Shown here piece by piece: positions 1-9,021 of a stretch of 37,067 bases of DNA. Position 1 is the first letter of the stretch; each line of letters starts with the position of its first letter. Source of the DNA: Candidatus Heimdallarchaeota archaeon (GTDB lineage Archaea; Asgardarchaeota; Heimdallarchaeia; Heimdallarchaeales; Heimdallarchaeaceae); NCBI GenBank assembly GCA_023705945.1, contig BPTM01000206.1, positions 1 through 37,067 of the forward strand, in the 5' to 3' direction. The translations under genes were made by a program, and so were the position numbers. Below the pieces are notes generated by a model. That model had not been told where the DNA came from, searched no databases, and worked only from the letters and a program-made list of their open reading frames with translations.

Positions 1-1
1 T

Positions 2-538
2 GTGTCATTGGATCATGATATATCTGTGGGACATGATGTGTCGATGGATCATGACATTTCTGGAGACCATGACATTTCTGGGGATATTACTGAAGTGCAA
101 GCAGATGGTTTTAAGGACATCACTCATACAACAGCTCCTATATTTTTACTAATGTCCACATATTTCCTTATGTTCGGAATTTTAGGTGTATCTACATTAC
201 AAATTAGCTCAGAAAGTATTGGAATAAGAATATTCAGAATAGTCGTAATAATTGTCTCACCTTTTCTATTAGCACTTGCCATTACAAATATCTGGAAGAG
301 AATTTCAGCCACAACTGTTAAACCTATTAAACGTGGTGTTCAGCTAGTAGGCAAGGTCGCAATAGTTTATGTTCCTGTTGATTCAAGAGGAGGAATCATT
401 CACGTTGATCTTGGAGAAGGTATGGGATTTCAGAAACTAAATGCAAAAAGCTTTGACCATTTCAAGAGATTTGAGCGAGAAGAACAGGTTCGTATTGTTG
501 CTGTAAAGAACAGAGTATACCTTGTTGATATTATCTAG
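2..538 (+). CDS. NfeD-like membrane protein, 5' end cut by window
   Basis: The last ~75 residues look like the OB-fold domain of NfeD/YuaF proteins, with a GKV start, an acidic glycine-rich middle and a V-I-A-V-x-x-x-V-Y-L-V end. Two hydrophobic segments at about residues 45-62 and 77-98 would place it in the membrane. It lies 130 bases upstream of an SPFH/flotillin-like gene on the same strand, the usual NfeD-SPFH pairing in bacteria and archaea. Such pairs are linked to membrane microdomains; a role here is inferred. The N-terminus is a Asp/His-rich hexapeptide repeat. The GTG at base 2 reads as a valine inside this repeat, so I think the true start lies outside the window. The pairing and OB domain make the family call fairly sure. 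Confidence 0.7.
   Translation: MSLDHDISVGHDVSMDHDISGDHDISGDITEVQADGFKDITHTTAPIFLLMSTYFLMFGILGVSTLQISSESIGIRIFRIVVIIVSPFLLALAITNIWKRISATTVKPIKRGVQLVGKVAIVYVPVDSRGGIIHVDLGEGMGFQKLNAKSFDHFKRFEREEQVRIVAVKNRVYLVDII
11..82 (+). repeat. 18-bp tandem repeat coding D-H-D-I-S-G units
   Basis: Four consecutive 18-base units (11-28, 29-46, 47-64, 65-82) encode DHDISV, GHDVSM, DHDISG and DHDISG. Units 3 and 4 are nearly identical in DNA. The bases before unit 1 read x-V-S-L in the same frame, which fits another unit running out of the window. The His/Asp content could bind metal, but that is only a guess. Confidence 0.75.
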
Positions 539-540
539 TG

Positions 541-554
541 TATTATTTTTTTCC
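541..554 (+). terminator. T-rich tract after the NfeD-like gene
   Basis: A run of seven T residues follows the stop codon within ten bases. Archaeal transcription often ends at such tracts without a hairpin. The next gene has its own AT-rich upstream region, so this may be a partial terminator. Confidence 0.4.
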
Positions 555-668
555 TAATTATTGCATAAAATCATTTTTGTTACATTTTTGTTAAATACCT
601 TCGTTTGGATACCTTAAAAAGCAACCACGTCTAATTTCACTCACAGAAAACCGAGGGTATGAAGAAGA

Positions 669-1817
669 ATGGAAATTACAATGGTCATTGTTTGGGTAGT
701 TATTGGAATCGTTGGAGTTGGTACACTATTCTTGCTATTCTATGCAAGTCGTTATCGGAAATTTACTTCTGATACGTATATGATACATTTTAGGAACGGG
801 AGAGTTATCAAAGCAGGAATAGGAGGGAAAGCTGTAGTAATTCCACTTATAGATGAAGTCAGAGTGATACCTGTAACAACACAGTCTACATTTTTAGAAG
901 CTAAAGAAAAGGTGGTTTCACGAGAATTTCAAGAAATAAGTGTAACAGCGTTTATTTTCTGGCGTGTTGTTGATCCTGAAGTAGCGTTCTCACGAACTTC
1001 ATGGGATATAAAATCACAAGCACACGTAGAGAAAATCATCAAAAATGCAGCTGAGAGCATTATAAGAACTGCTTGTGCAAATATGGCACTAGAAAAGATT
1101 ATCAGAGATAGACAAGCAATCATAGAAGCTGTAACTAAAGAATTGCACACATTAACAAGAGATTGGGGTTTAGTTATAGAATCATGTGAGATTAGAGAGA
1201 TTGAGATTATCGATCCTAATCTGAAATCAAATGTCAGTGCTATAATGAAAATTGAACAAGAGAAACTTGCTAGATTGAAGAGCGCTGAAATGGAAGAAGT
1301 AACAAAATTACGAGATCTTGAAGTAAGTCGTAAAGTGGGTATTGAACAACAAGAAGTTGGTCTAGAAGTCGACTCTAAGGAGAAAGAAAAAGACATTCAA
1401 GTTCAAGAACTAGAGAAAAAGAGAACAGAAGTCGAAGCTCAAACTTATCAAACAAAGATTCAGATTGAAGCTTCTGCCGAAGCTAATAAAATTAAAAAAT
1501 TAGCTGAAGCTAAACAATTCGAAATTGAATCAAGAGCTCGAGGGGAAGCTACAGTTATTCGTGAAGCAAAAATGGCTGAAGCTGAAGGTATTCTCAAAAG
1601 AATTGAAGCTTTAAGCAAATCAGATTCTCGTCTATTCCAAGAAATGATAATTGAGAAACTACCAGAAATTTATCAGAATCTAGAGATTGATAAAATGATA
1701 ATAACTGGTGGCAAAGACGATGCTTTCTCTGCTGTAGCTAATGCAATCCTACCATTTCTGCAAGTTATTCCTGAATTAGCTAAGAGAACCAACATAGAAA
1801 CTGAAAAGAAGAAGTAG
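669..1817 (+). CDS. SPFH/band 7 (flotillin-like) membrane scaffold protein
   Basis: An N-terminal transmembrane helix (about residues 4-26) is followed by an SPFH/prohibitin-type domain (about 30-200). A long Glu/Ala/Lys-rich helical region (about 205-315) holds repeated E-A and A-E-A segments typical of flotillins. The protein is 382 residues, within the range of small flotillin-like proteins. These proteins oligomerise at the membrane and organise microdomains together with NfeD partners, which is the gene directly upstream. A GAGGGT stretch lies 10 bases before the ATG and may serve as ribosome binding site. An overlapping ATG at 659 is in another frame. The family is clear; the cellular role in this organism is not shown. 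Confidence 0.88.
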   Translation: MEITMVIVWVVIGIVGVGTLFLLFYASRYRKFTSDTYMIHFRNGRVIKAGIGGKAVVIPLIDEVRVIPVTTQSTFLEAKEKVVSREFQEISVTAFIFWRVVDPEVAFSRTSWDIKSQAHVEKIIKNAAESIIRTACANMALEKIIRDRQAIIEAVTKELHTLTRDWGLVIESCEIREIEIIDPNLKSNVSAIMKIEQEKLARLKSAEMEEVTKLRDLEVSRKVGIEQQEVGLEVDSKEKEKDIQVQELEKKRTEVEAQTYQTKIQIEASAEANKIKKLAEAKQFEIESRARGEATVIREAKMAEAEGILKRIEALSKSDSRLFQEMIIEKLPEIYQNLEIDKMIITGGKDDAFSAVANAILPFLQVIPELAKRTNIETEKKK

Positions 1818-1818
1818 C

Positions 1819-1841
1819 TTTTTTCTTTTTCTATGTTTTTT
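1819..1841 (+). terminator. T-rich terminator after the SPFH gene
   Basis: Three T runs separated by single C residues or CTATG follow the stop codon directly. They overlap the 3' end of the convergent gene, so the same AT-rich stretch separates two opposing transcripts. Confidence 0.5.
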
Positions 1842-2841
1842 GCATCAAAATAAAACTTTCATCTAGTCCAATGTATTTCAACCTGGAAATGCCGTAATGC
1901 TTTAATTTAGCGATAAATGAATTTCTTTCTAGATTGAAGTAATAAGGATCGTAAACACCCATAATCCAATCAAAACATAAGGAAAGTTTTCGAATAAGAG
2001 GTAAAGCTATATAGCCTTCATCGTGCAAAACAATTTTGCTCACATCTATAAATTTCATTAAATCCTCTTTGAAGAGGAAACTTGTTCCAACAACTAAATC
2101 AACGGAATTTGCCATTTGATTTGCTTTGAAATCATCATATTCTATAAATTCAACATTATAAATTTCATAGAGATCTTGTAGAACTTGGCACCTGTAAAGA
2201 GAGTTTGGTGGTTCTATACTGATAACTTTTCCATTGTGCCTATAGAAATCAGCTAGGTGTAAAGCATCATAACCTGAACCATTACCCCAATTAAGAAAAG
2301 TCAGTTTGTCTTTTGAGAAAAACAACGAAATTCGTTGGGAGATTGTTTTGAAGAATAAACTACGTAATTGAAAGAAATACTCTGAACCTAATATGGAATC
2401 AAGCACATTGATTAAATCAACATCTAGTAATTTGCTTGACTCTCCTTTAAGTATAGATTCATATATAGATCCAAGACGGTCAAACAATGAATCGAAATGT
2501 GTAATTAACTTAGTATCGAATTCTTTTATATCGTTCTCCATATACTCTTCTAGAAATTTCCTTCTAGGATTTTCAGCGTAAAATTCTCCTTGTTTTGTTA
2601 ATAGTTCTTTATAAGTCAGTAAATCAAAGATTCTTACGAATTCTTCTTCTAAAGTATTGAAATTGGACATATGAAATATTTCTTCAGGTGATCTAGGACG
2701 ATTAAGAATGTTGTAAATATCTAGGTTTTCAAACATCTTGGATGCCTTTAAGGCTGATAATTTCAGTAACACATCTAGGTTTTTGTTTATTTTTTCATCA
2801 GATAATGATTCTTCAGCTTCGTACATTCTCATAAAGTACAC
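1831..2841 (-). CDS. SAM-dependent methyltransferase-like protein
   Basis: The middle of the protein (about residues 180-260) resembles a class I methyltransferase Rossmann fold. A beta strand leads into G-N-G-S-G, matching motif I GxGxG, and the next strand ends V-I-S-I-E-P, where an acidic residue would hold the SAM ribose. The first ~130 residues are helical and may form a winged-helix or dimerisation domain, as in O-methyltransferase-like proteins. Substrate unknown. The track start is GTG at 2841; ATG codons at 2832 and 2826 are in frame, and a GGTG lies just before the former. The gene converges on the SPFH gene and lies 97 bases downstream of another minus-strand gene. Confidence 0.55.
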   Translation of the reverse strand: MYFMRMYEAEESLSDEKINKNLDVLLKLSALKASKMFENLDIYNILNRPRSPEEIFHMSNFNTLEEEFVRIFDLLTYKELLTKQGEFYAENPRRKFLEEYMENDIKEFDTKLITHFDSLFDRLGSIYESILKGESSKLLDVDLINVLDSILGSEYFFQLRSLFFKTISQRISLFFSKDKLTFLNWGNGSGYDALHLADFYRHNGKVISIEPPNSLYRCQVLQDLYEIYNVEFIEYDDFKANQMANSVDLVVGTSFLFKEDLMKFIDVSKIVLHDEGYIALPLIRKLSLCFDWIMGVYDPYYFNLERNSFIAKLKHYGISRLKYIGLDESFILMQKT

Positions 2842-2938
2842 CAGTATAGGAGATTATAGATTAAAGAATACGTAAGGTAATTTTAATCTTATTATAGTTT
2901 TTTTAGAAATTCAAAAATCTACAGGTGAAACAAAGGCT

Positions 2939-4132
2939 TTATTTTTTTCTGTAAACGTCTAAGAAACCTCTTGATTTAAGGAATATAATGAATTCTATCA
3001 CGGCGGAAACAGGGACAGACAAATCTTGGCTCAACCCATAAACGGATTTATCTCCATTTATCAAATCCAAATTTTCTAAGAAAAGTTGATAATTCTTATG
3101 AAGAGTAATCCATCCTTGTTGTCTTAGAATATTCTTACTTTTTGATAACTCAGGATAGTCATCTTCTGCATTTATAATAAGATCCATTATTTCACCTATT
3201 ATATACTTCTTAGGTTGCTTTGAGACGTTTTTATCTAAGAATTTTATTGCTTCTATGGTTGATACTTCTTTGCTATTCCCAGGAATATTTATGTAAGAAT
3301 CAAATAATATTGTAAACCATTCATCGATATAGCTATAATTAATTCTGCTCTGAGGTTTCTTAGCTCCGATTAGGATAGCATCTTTCTCGGTGTGTTGATA
3401 TACCAATAGTTCTAGACCCTTGTAATAGAGACTTATCAAGTCGCCTTCTTTCAATTCAGCTTCATTCTTTTGAGTATCAATAAATTTGAAAAGGTGAGGT
3501 AAATCTATTTTTTTCCCATCAACAATTTTTGGAAAGAATCTGCCATCCATTTCTGCTCTATGATATTGAACAAATAAGAAACCGTAGAAATTGTTAAACT
3601 CGTCTCCTTTTACCACTGAGGCATCATTAATAGTTATTCCTTTAGTTAAAGCACCATCACGACTTGAAACAGGTATTTTTTGTACAGCTGTTTTTTCAGC
3701 TTCTATAAGATGTTTTAATACTTCATTAAGTAATTGAGGATTTCCTTTAGCTCGTTCAGATAAAGATCTTGCATGTTTAGTTAATTTATCGAGATTAGCT
3801 GATGGAACACATACTAGAAGAAGGACAACGATGTTCTCTACAGCATCTTCTCTTACAATGTATCTACCAATAACTATTCTTTCTTCTAAACTAGTAATAA
3901 CATCAGCATTAGTACGTGCAAAACCCGTATAAACTTCAGAAAGAGAACTTACATCCTTTAGTTTTTCTCCAAAATTTGAGCGTGATAGTTCTCTCATATA
4001 ACAAACTGGTCCATAGATGATATCAAAAACTATCATGGAAACGACTTTGATTCCAAGATCTCGCAAAAATGGCAAGTGATAAGGAGAAATCTCTATTTCA
4101 TGGTATTTGTCGTTTTCACTAATTTTAATCAC
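2939..4132 (-). CDS. Unrecognised protein, possible longin-like N-terminus and winged-helix C-terminus
   Basis: I do not recognise this protein by name. Residues about 25-130 alternate strands and helices (V-S-M-I-V-F-D start, then a Gly-Pro turn and a long helix before a second sheet) in a way that recalls longin or roadblock folds. Those are used in Asgard archaea as partners of small GTPases, but this is a weak impression. The last ~35 residues (S-Q-D-L-S-V-P, then an F-L-K-S-R-G-F-L helix and wing) look like a winged helix. The ORF track begins at a TTG (4135); the GTG at 4132 is a more usual start. No clear ribosome binding site is seen. Confidence 0.45.
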   Translation of the reverse strand: MIKISENDKYHEIEISPYHLPFLRDLGIKVVSMIVFDIIYGPVCYMRELSRSNFGEKLKDVSSLSEVYTGFARTNADVITSLEERIVIGRYIVREDAVENIVVLLLVCVPSANLDKLTKHARSLSERAKGNPQLLNEVLKHLIEAEKTAVQKIPVSSRDGALTKGITINDASVVKGDEFNNFYGFLFVQYHRAEMDGRFFPKIVDGKKIDLPHLFKFIDTQKNEAELKEGDLISLYYKGLELLVYQHTEKDAILIGAKKPQSRINYSYIDEWFTILFDSYINIPGNSKEVSTIEAIKFLDKNVSKQPKKYIIGEIMDLIINAEDDYPELSKSKNILRQQGWITLHKNYQLFLENLDLINGDKSVYGLSQDLSVPVSAVIEFIIFLKSRGFLDVYRKK

Positions 4133-4285
4133 CAATATCTCTATGACAGTAAATCAAATGTTTCATGCATAATAAATCTTTTCAAGGTAATATATTAAAT
4201 AGAGTTTCACCACATTTTTAATAAATTGATTCATAGTTCGCTCCATAATGCATCGATTGAAATTGTATTAATTTGTTTAATCAAA

Positions 4286-4924
4286 CTAATTCAAGCTATC
4301 TCTTTCACCTTCCAAAACAGGTATTACATCATTAATAACATCAAAAGGGCAGTTTAACAGATACTCTTTAGATGTTTTCCAGAAATCATCAAACAGGGTT
4401 GAATGGTAACCAAGTGCCTCATAAGATAATGCTTGGACGAGCACCTCTAGCTTATCAACATAAGCAACAAATTTTGCTTCTTTTGAATCTTTATCTCTTA
4501 GTTCCGAAAATGTGTTTTTCCAAGTATTTTTTACAGTTTCATCAAGAATTAATGAGAGTAATTCATTGCTAGCAGTTGTAAGAACTTGATTTTTAAATTC
4601 TGTATATTGATCTATTCCCAACAGTATTTCCAGTTGTTTGTCAAAGTCTTGATATTGACATTCTGGTAAATCATGAATTATTGCAATCCGCATAACATTT
4701 TCAATTTTCAATTGATCAGTTGGATAAAGAGCATTATGAAGATCACCCAACAGAAGAGAAAGCATAGCTGTATTATATGAATGATCAGCAATACTTTCAA
4801 CATCAGATAAAGAAATGCCAACTCTTATCCAGCCCTGGCGAGGTAAACGCTTAAGCTGGATGGAACTCTGAATAAATCCATAGATCATCTGGTATAGCTC
4901 GTCCACTCTGCTCTCCTCTTTCAA
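4286..4924 (-). CDS. HD-domain phosphohydrolase, YfbR/HDDC2-like
   Basis: The metal-binding HD pattern is visible: A-D-H-S near residue 47, I-I-H-D-L-P-E near 85 and Y-V-D-K-L-E near 157. The segment R-L-P-R-Q-G-W before the first histidine is typical of the HDDC2/YfbR group, which dephosphorylates deoxynucleoside 5'-monophosphates. At 212 residues it has the usual family length. Role in nucleotide pool cleaning is inferred from the family. It stands alone on the minus strand, downstream of the por operon and after a T-rich tract, so it probably has its own promoter. Confidence 0.8.
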   Translation of the reverse strand: MKEESRVDELYQMIYGFIQSSIQLKRLPRQGWIRVGISLSDVESIADHSYNTAMLSLLLGDLHNALYPTDQLKIENVMRIAIIHDLPECQYQDFDKQLEILLGIDQYTEFKNQVLTTASNELLSLILDETVKNTWKNTFSELRDKDSKEAKFVAYVDKLEVLVQALSYEALGYHSTLFDDFWKTSKEYLLNCPFDVINDVIPVLEGERDSLN

Positions 4925-4982
4925 TCTCGTCAGTAAAACCAGATGATGAAAGAGTTATTAAAAACATCGATGGGGGTAACCA

Positions 4983-5012
4983 GAAAGGGAAAAAGAGTAA
5001 AAAAAGAGAAGA
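4983..5012 (-). terminator. T-rich terminator of the por operon
   Basis: On the minus strand the stop codon of porB is followed within 20 bases by TTCTCTTTTTTTACTCTTTTTCCC. This is a good archaeal-type T-tract terminator at the end of the four-gene operon. Confidence 0.5.
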
Positions 5013-5018
5013 ATTGCC

Positions 5019-5927
5019 TTACATGAATTTTCTTATAAAATTCCATTGGCGTTCAGTATCAGCTTCCAAAGATTTGAGCTGATCTTCGGTGATAGATTTC
5101 AATCTTCCCTGCAGTTTTGTCCACTCAGTCACGGGCTCACGATTGGTTTTATCCTCGTATTTCTTACTTGGTCGACTGAGTTCCACTAGATTAGTTTCTC
5201 TGTCCCATTCGAATAATGGCCAGATACCTGTCTTCACAGCAAGTTGAGCTATTTTCACTGTATCTGCTGAATCTGATCTCCAGTTTGGAGGACACGGTGC
5301 ATCTATCTGAATAAGTTTGAAGCCTGTCATAGAGACAGCTTTCTTAACTTTGTAAACTAAATCCTCAAGATAACCAGAGCTAGCAGTAGCTACGTATCGA
5401 GCATTATTCGCCATCATGATGAAAGGAACCATTTTTCTTGGAGTTGTATTACCATAGGGGGTTGTTGCAGTTTTTGCTCCAATCATTGTATCTCCACTAC
5501 GTTGTCCGCCTGTATTTCCATAGACATTGTTGGAATAAATAATATGCAGAATATCTTCTTGACGATCACAAGCACCAATTTCTGTAGCAATTCCAATATC
5601 AGCTCCTGAACCATCTCCACCCCAAATAACTATTTTAAGGTCATCTTTTCCTTTCTTTTTCATTGCACGTTTAACACCAGAAGCGACAGCATCACTTGCT
5701 GCAAAAGCAGTATTAATCGTTGGAACATTAAATGCAGCTCCTTTTCCTCCACCTTGATAAACACTTGCGCAGCTTGCTGGCACAACTAATATCACCTTAT
5801 CAGCTATTGCACCAATAGCATGTCTAAAAGCAAGTGTAGAACCACATCCTGCACATGCAAAATGTCCTTTCAATAGAGCTTTCTTAGGTATATTCAATAA
5901 ATCTTTTTGAGTTACTTTCATTTGCAT
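5019..5927 (-). CDS. porB: 2-oxoacid (pyruvate):ferredoxin oxidoreductase, beta subunit
   Basis: This subunit binds thiamine diphosphate and one [4Fe-4S] cluster. C-A-G-C near residue 25, the Cys in P-A-S-C-A-S and a distal Cys in D-A-P-C-P supply the expected four cluster ligands. G-G-D-G-S-G with a following N-x-x-Y-G-N-T-G-G-Q is the TPP/Mg site. With the other three subunits it oxidises pyruvate (or another 2-oxoacid) and CoA to acyl-CoA, CO2 and reduced ferredoxin in the cytoplasm. It follows porA by one base, with AAAGGAG inside the porA end as ribosome binding site. Length 302 fits. Preference for pyruvate over branched 2-oxoacids cannot be decided by eye. Confidence 0.92.
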   Translation of the reverse strand: MQMKVTQKDLLNIPKKALLKGHFACAGCGSTLAFRHAIGAIADKVILVVPASCASVYQGGGKGAAFNVPTINTAFAASDAVASGVKRAMKKKGKDDLKIVIWGGDGSGADIGIATEIGACDRQEDILHIIYSNNVYGNTGGQRSGDTMIGAKTATTPYGNTTPRKMVPFIMMANNARYVATASSGYLEDLVYKVKKAVSMTGFKLIQIDAPCPPNWRSDSADTVKIAQLAVKTGIWPLFEWDRETNLVELSRPSKKYEDKTNREPVTEWTKLQGRLKSITEDQLKSLEADTERQWNFIRKFM

Positions 5928-5928
5928 A

Positions 5929-7080
5929 TCACTCCTTTAGTGCCTCCTTAGCAACAGCAACAATTTTCGGATAAGGTACATCATCTCCACCAAGCCCCAT
6001 GATTCTTCCTTCAACTGGAGTATCTACATTATTTCTCTTGAGCACTGCTTCAACCTCAATTCGCAGTTGACCATCATGACCAAAACTTACCGATCGATCT
6101 ATCACAAGCAATTTGTGGTTCTTCTTAGCAAATTCAACAATATCTTTTTCAGGGAATGGTCTGAAAGTTCTAACTCTCATTTCGTTGACACTTAATCCTT
6201 CTTCTTTTAGCTTGTCTACAGCATCTTGGGTTTCATCTGCTATAGTTCCCATAGAAACTATAGTTAGATCAGCTACATCGTCACCATATATTTCGATCAA
6301 ACCATTTCCATATGTTCTACCGAAATATTCTCCAAATTCCTTGTTCATAACAACAATCTTTTTCTTTGCTCGCTCCATGGCTTCCATCAAATCTTTTCTG
6401 TCTTTGTTAAATTTCTCTGGACCTACCAAACCACCAAAAATCCAAGGTTTTTCAGTATCAACTTCAATAACTGGATCGGAATATTCTCCAACAAAGTTGA
6501 AAGAATCTTCAGCATTTGGAAGATCAACTTGGGCAGTTGTATGACTGATTACAAAACCATCTAAACAAGGCATGGATGGTAATGCTATACTTTTATCCTC
6601 TGAAATTTTGAATGCTTGGAGAATAGTATCAAAAACTTCCTGATTATTCTTTGTATATATTTGAATCCACCCAGCATCTCTGAACGCCATTGAGTCTTGC
6701 AAATCTTGATAAATAGACCACCCTGGTGCTAAACATCGGTTAACAACTGGCATTACGATTGGTAGTCTTCCATAACCACTCCAAAAAACATTTTCAGCCA
6801 TATAGAGTAAACCTTGTGAAGAAGTTGCTGTGAATGTTCTCACACCGCTCCAAGCTGCACCCATACATCCAGCAAGAGCAGAATGTTCGCTCTCAACAAT
6901 AATAAATTCTGCATCTAGCTTCCCTTCATCAACATATTGACTAAGTTTTTCAATTATTGTTGTTTGGGGAGTTATAGGATAAGCAGATATTACTTTTGGT
7001 TGTGCATATAGTGCAGCAAATGCAGCGGCATCATTTCCGGTTATTGATTTTTTATCGTGTTTCACTACCATTTTAGTCAT
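5929..7080 (-). CDS. porA: 2-oxoacid (pyruvate):ferredoxin oxidoreductase, alpha subunit
   Basis: This subunit carries the pyrimidine-binding half of the TPP site. The opening G-N-D-A-A-A-F-A, then S-A-Y-P-I-T-P-Q-T and the V-E-S-E-H-S-A segment with catalytic Glu, are hallmarks of PorA/VorB/KorA proteins. At 383 residues it has the usual archaeal length. It overlaps the ferredoxin subunit gene porD by 8 bases and is followed at once by porB, so all four are surely co-transcribed. Function: decarboxylation of a 2-oxoacid with transfer of electrons to ferredoxin. Confidence 0.93.
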   Translation of the reverse strand: MTKMVVKHDKKSITGNDAAAFAALYAQPKVISAYPITPQTTIIEKLSQYVDEGKLDAEFIIVESEHSALAGCMGAAWSGVRTFTATSSQGLLYMAENVFWSGYGRLPIVMPVVNRCLAPGWSIYQDLQDSMAFRDAGWIQIYTKNNQEVFDTILQAFKISEDKSIALPSMPCLDGFVISHTTAQVDLPNAEDSFNFVGEYSDPVIEVDTEKPWIFGGLVGPEKFNKDRKDLMEAMERAKKKIVVMNKEFGEYFGRTYGNGLIEIYGDDVADLTIVSMGTIADETQDAVDKLKEEGLSVNEMRVRTFRPFPEKDIVEFAKKNHKLLVIDRSVSFGHDGQLRIEVEAVLKRNNVDTPVEGRIMGLGGDDVPYPKIVAVAKEALKE

Positions 7081-7345
7081 CCTCCGAGACCATTGTTATT
7101 GCCTTGCTCGGGCATTCACTAGCACATATACCGCATCCTTTGCAGTATTCATAATCAAATTTTATAATTTGATCTTTCTCTTTGTCTGCTCGATAAATTG
7201 CATTATCTGGGCAGAATTTCCAGCAGATGTTACATTTTATGCACAGTTCTGGATCTACAACAGGTTTCTGTGTTCTCCAGTCTCCTGTTCTTCCAGCAGC
7301 ACCTTCAATTGGGAATAATATAGGGGAACTTGGACCTTCTGTCAT
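7073..7345 (-). CDS. porD: 2-oxoacid (pyruvate):ferredoxin oxidoreductase, delta (ferredoxin) subunit
   Basis: Ninety residues with two C-x2-C-x2-C-x3-C-P motifs (C-I-K-C-N-I-C-W-K-F-C-P and C-K-G-C-G-I-C-A-S-E-C-P) predict two [4Fe-4S] clusters. It passes electrons from the TPP site of PorA/PorB to free ferredoxin. The start overlaps the end of porC by four bases (ATGA) and its own end overlaps porA, so translation is coupled. Order C-D-A-B is the common archaeal arrangement. Confidence 0.93.
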   Translation of the reverse strand: MTEGPSSPILFPIEGAAGRTGDWRTQKPVVDPELCIKCNICWKFCPDNAIYRADKEKDQIIKFDYEYCKGCGICASECPSKAITMVSEDD

Positions 7346-7899
7346 GCGATTGCCACCTTTGTTTCTTCATAAGCTCGCTTAGCAGCTTCAACATTTTTAG
7401 GAGCTCGTTTTTCACCCCAGAAACTAATTATTGCTTTCACGAGGTTTTCTATACTTATAATATCTGTTGCTTTAACAAAAGCACCAAGCATTGTCATATT
7501 GACTAAAGTAAAACCGCTTAAAACTAATCCTAGTTCTTGTGAGATTCCTGTTGCGTCTACATATGCAATTTTCCTTCCACTGTGCTTCAGATTTTCAGGG
7601 ATTTCCTTGGAGTTAATTATAATTACACCTTCTTTATCTACAGTATTAATATCAATTCTGTCTAGAAGGCTTAAGTCTAGTATCAAAGCATGATTAGCTT
7701 CATACACAGGACTATGTATTCTTATAGGCTTATTATCAAATCTGACATAAGCTTGGACCATTGCCCCTCTTCTTTCAGAACCATATTTTGGTATGGCTTG
7801 AGCATAAAGTCCTTCATACATTATTGCAGCTTCAGCTAGAATCTTTGCACCAGTGACTCCACCACTTCCACCCCGACTTATTTGTATCACTTCTATCAT
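7342..7899 (-). CDS. porC: 2-oxoacid (pyruvate):ferredoxin oxidoreductase, gamma subunit
   Basis: The N-terminal S-R-G-G-S-G-G-V-T-G-A and the Y-G-S-E-R-R-G-A segment are typical of PorC/VorA gamma subunits. Length 185 residues fits the family. It is the first gene of the minus-strand por operon. Upstream, the minus strand has AT-rich TATA-like stretches (AAAATATACAAATT about 30-40 bases before the ATG). There is no ribosome binding site, so a short leader is likely. In the complex it contributes to CoA binding and assembly; that role is from the family. Confidence 0.9.
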   Translation of the reverse strand: MIEVIQISRGGSGGVTGAKILAEAAIMYEGLYAQAIPKYGSERRGAMVQAYVRFDNKPIRIHSPVYEANHALILDLSLLDRIDINTVDKEGVIIINSKEIPENLKHSGRKIAYVDATGISQELGLVLSGFTLVNMTMLGAFVKATDIISIENLVKAIISFWGEKRAPKNVEAAKRAYEETKVAIA

Positions 7900-8014
7900 T
7901 TATTAAAACCTAATCTTATTGTAATTTGTATATTTTGCATCTTATTATAATTGTTTAGGTGTCGCAGTTGCAGTATAAAAAAGTGCTCCGAAAAGGTGGT
8001 TTAATTCAACCCAG

Positions 8015-8866
8015 TCACAATTTTAAAACTTTTAGTAGGTTGCTTATTCCCTCATAATTTTTGATCCTTATTCCTTTCCCGCAGATTAAATTTATTGTCT
8101 CTGATTCTATTTCAGTAAAAGGACCAACTCGCGTTATAACATCAACGTTTGCATCATGCCTTCTCTTTAATCCAGATAAACCTATAACAACATTAGGTCC
8201 CTTAAATTCTATAACGTCTAACCCAGAAAATCCTGCTATCTCTTGAGGTGTTGAGATCACTAATTTTGTTATAGTTTCTTGAGTAGTATATTTTCTTAAA
8301 AATAGTGCATTTATCTTGACTTCTGAAACATTTTCAAATGTTAATGAGAGAGCTTTTGTGATGATTTTATGTTTCTCATCTTTATTAGGTGGCCAACAGA
8401 TTGATAATCCAAGCTTAGGAAAGACTGAAAGCATAATCTGTTTCTTTAAAGGTAAAAGTAAATAGTTGTTAAAATCTGTTACTTTTTCGAAAGTTAGCAG
8501 AATCTCGTAATGTAATGGTTTAGAGCTGATTTTTGCTGCGTATATTGAATATGACGTTTGATCTGAGTCTTTGACAGCAGAATCTATGCTCTTTTGAAAA
8601 GTATTTTTAATTTTTGTAGTAGTATCATATTTCTTTGAAGGCGTAATCTGAAAGGCTTTTTGATAAACGTTAAAAAACATATTTTGTAATGATAGTGTCC
8701 AAGCTTTCCGTATTTTCGCTGCAGTTATTTTTTTGCTTTTCAAGTTTTTAAGAATCAGTTTTTTAATTTCCTCTTCAGAAGATTTCTTGGTTTTTTCAGT
8801 AGCATTAGGTAAGAGAGGAAGTAAATCTTTTTTGTTAAGATACTTCAGAAAAGTTTCCTTATTCAT
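8015..8866 (-). CDS. Unrecognised protein with lysine-rich N-terminal region
   Basis: I do not recognise this family. The first ~75 residues are lysine-rich and helical (K-K-D-L-L, E-E-E-I-K-K-L-I-L-K). The remaining ~210 residues alternate strands and helices without a motif I can name. No signal peptide or membrane segment is visible. The ORF track starts at a GTG-GTG pair (8875); the ATG at 8866 is the usual codon nearest to the GGTGA motif. Codon use resembles its neighbours. It lies 115 bases upstream of the por operon on the same strand, but nothing links the two functionally. Confidence 0.6.
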   Translation of the reverse strand: MNKETFLKYLNKKDLLPLLPNATEKTKKSSEEEIKKLILKNLKSKKITAAKIRKAWTLSLQNMFFNVYQKAFQITPSKKYDTTTKIKNTFQKSIDSAVKDSDQTSYSIYAAKISSKPLHYEILLTFEKVTDFNNYLLLPLKKQIMLSVFPKLGLSICWPPNKDEKHKIITKALSLTFENVSEVKINALFLRKYTTQETITKLVISTPQEIAGFSGLDVIEFKGPNVVIGLSGLKRRHDANVDVITRVGPFTEIESETINLICGKGIRIKNYEGISNLLKVLKL

Positions 8867-9021
8867 ATTCACCACTGAGCTTTTTCCAGACGCTTCAAAG
8901 GTTAGTGTCTTGTTGCTCTATACTCTTATGATTATTTAATATTTTTATGATTGCAGATAGAGGAAATTGATAGAATAGCCTTTATTGAGAAATAAATAAA
9001 AACAAGAGTGGAAAATATTTC

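Noticed and set aside
929-1396. 155-residue minus-strand ORF inside the SPFH gene
   Set aside because: Antisense shadow of the coiled-coil coding region, Ser-rich and without family features.
6113-6544. 143-residue plus-strand ORF inside porA
   Set aside because: Antisense of a certain gene with no features of its own.
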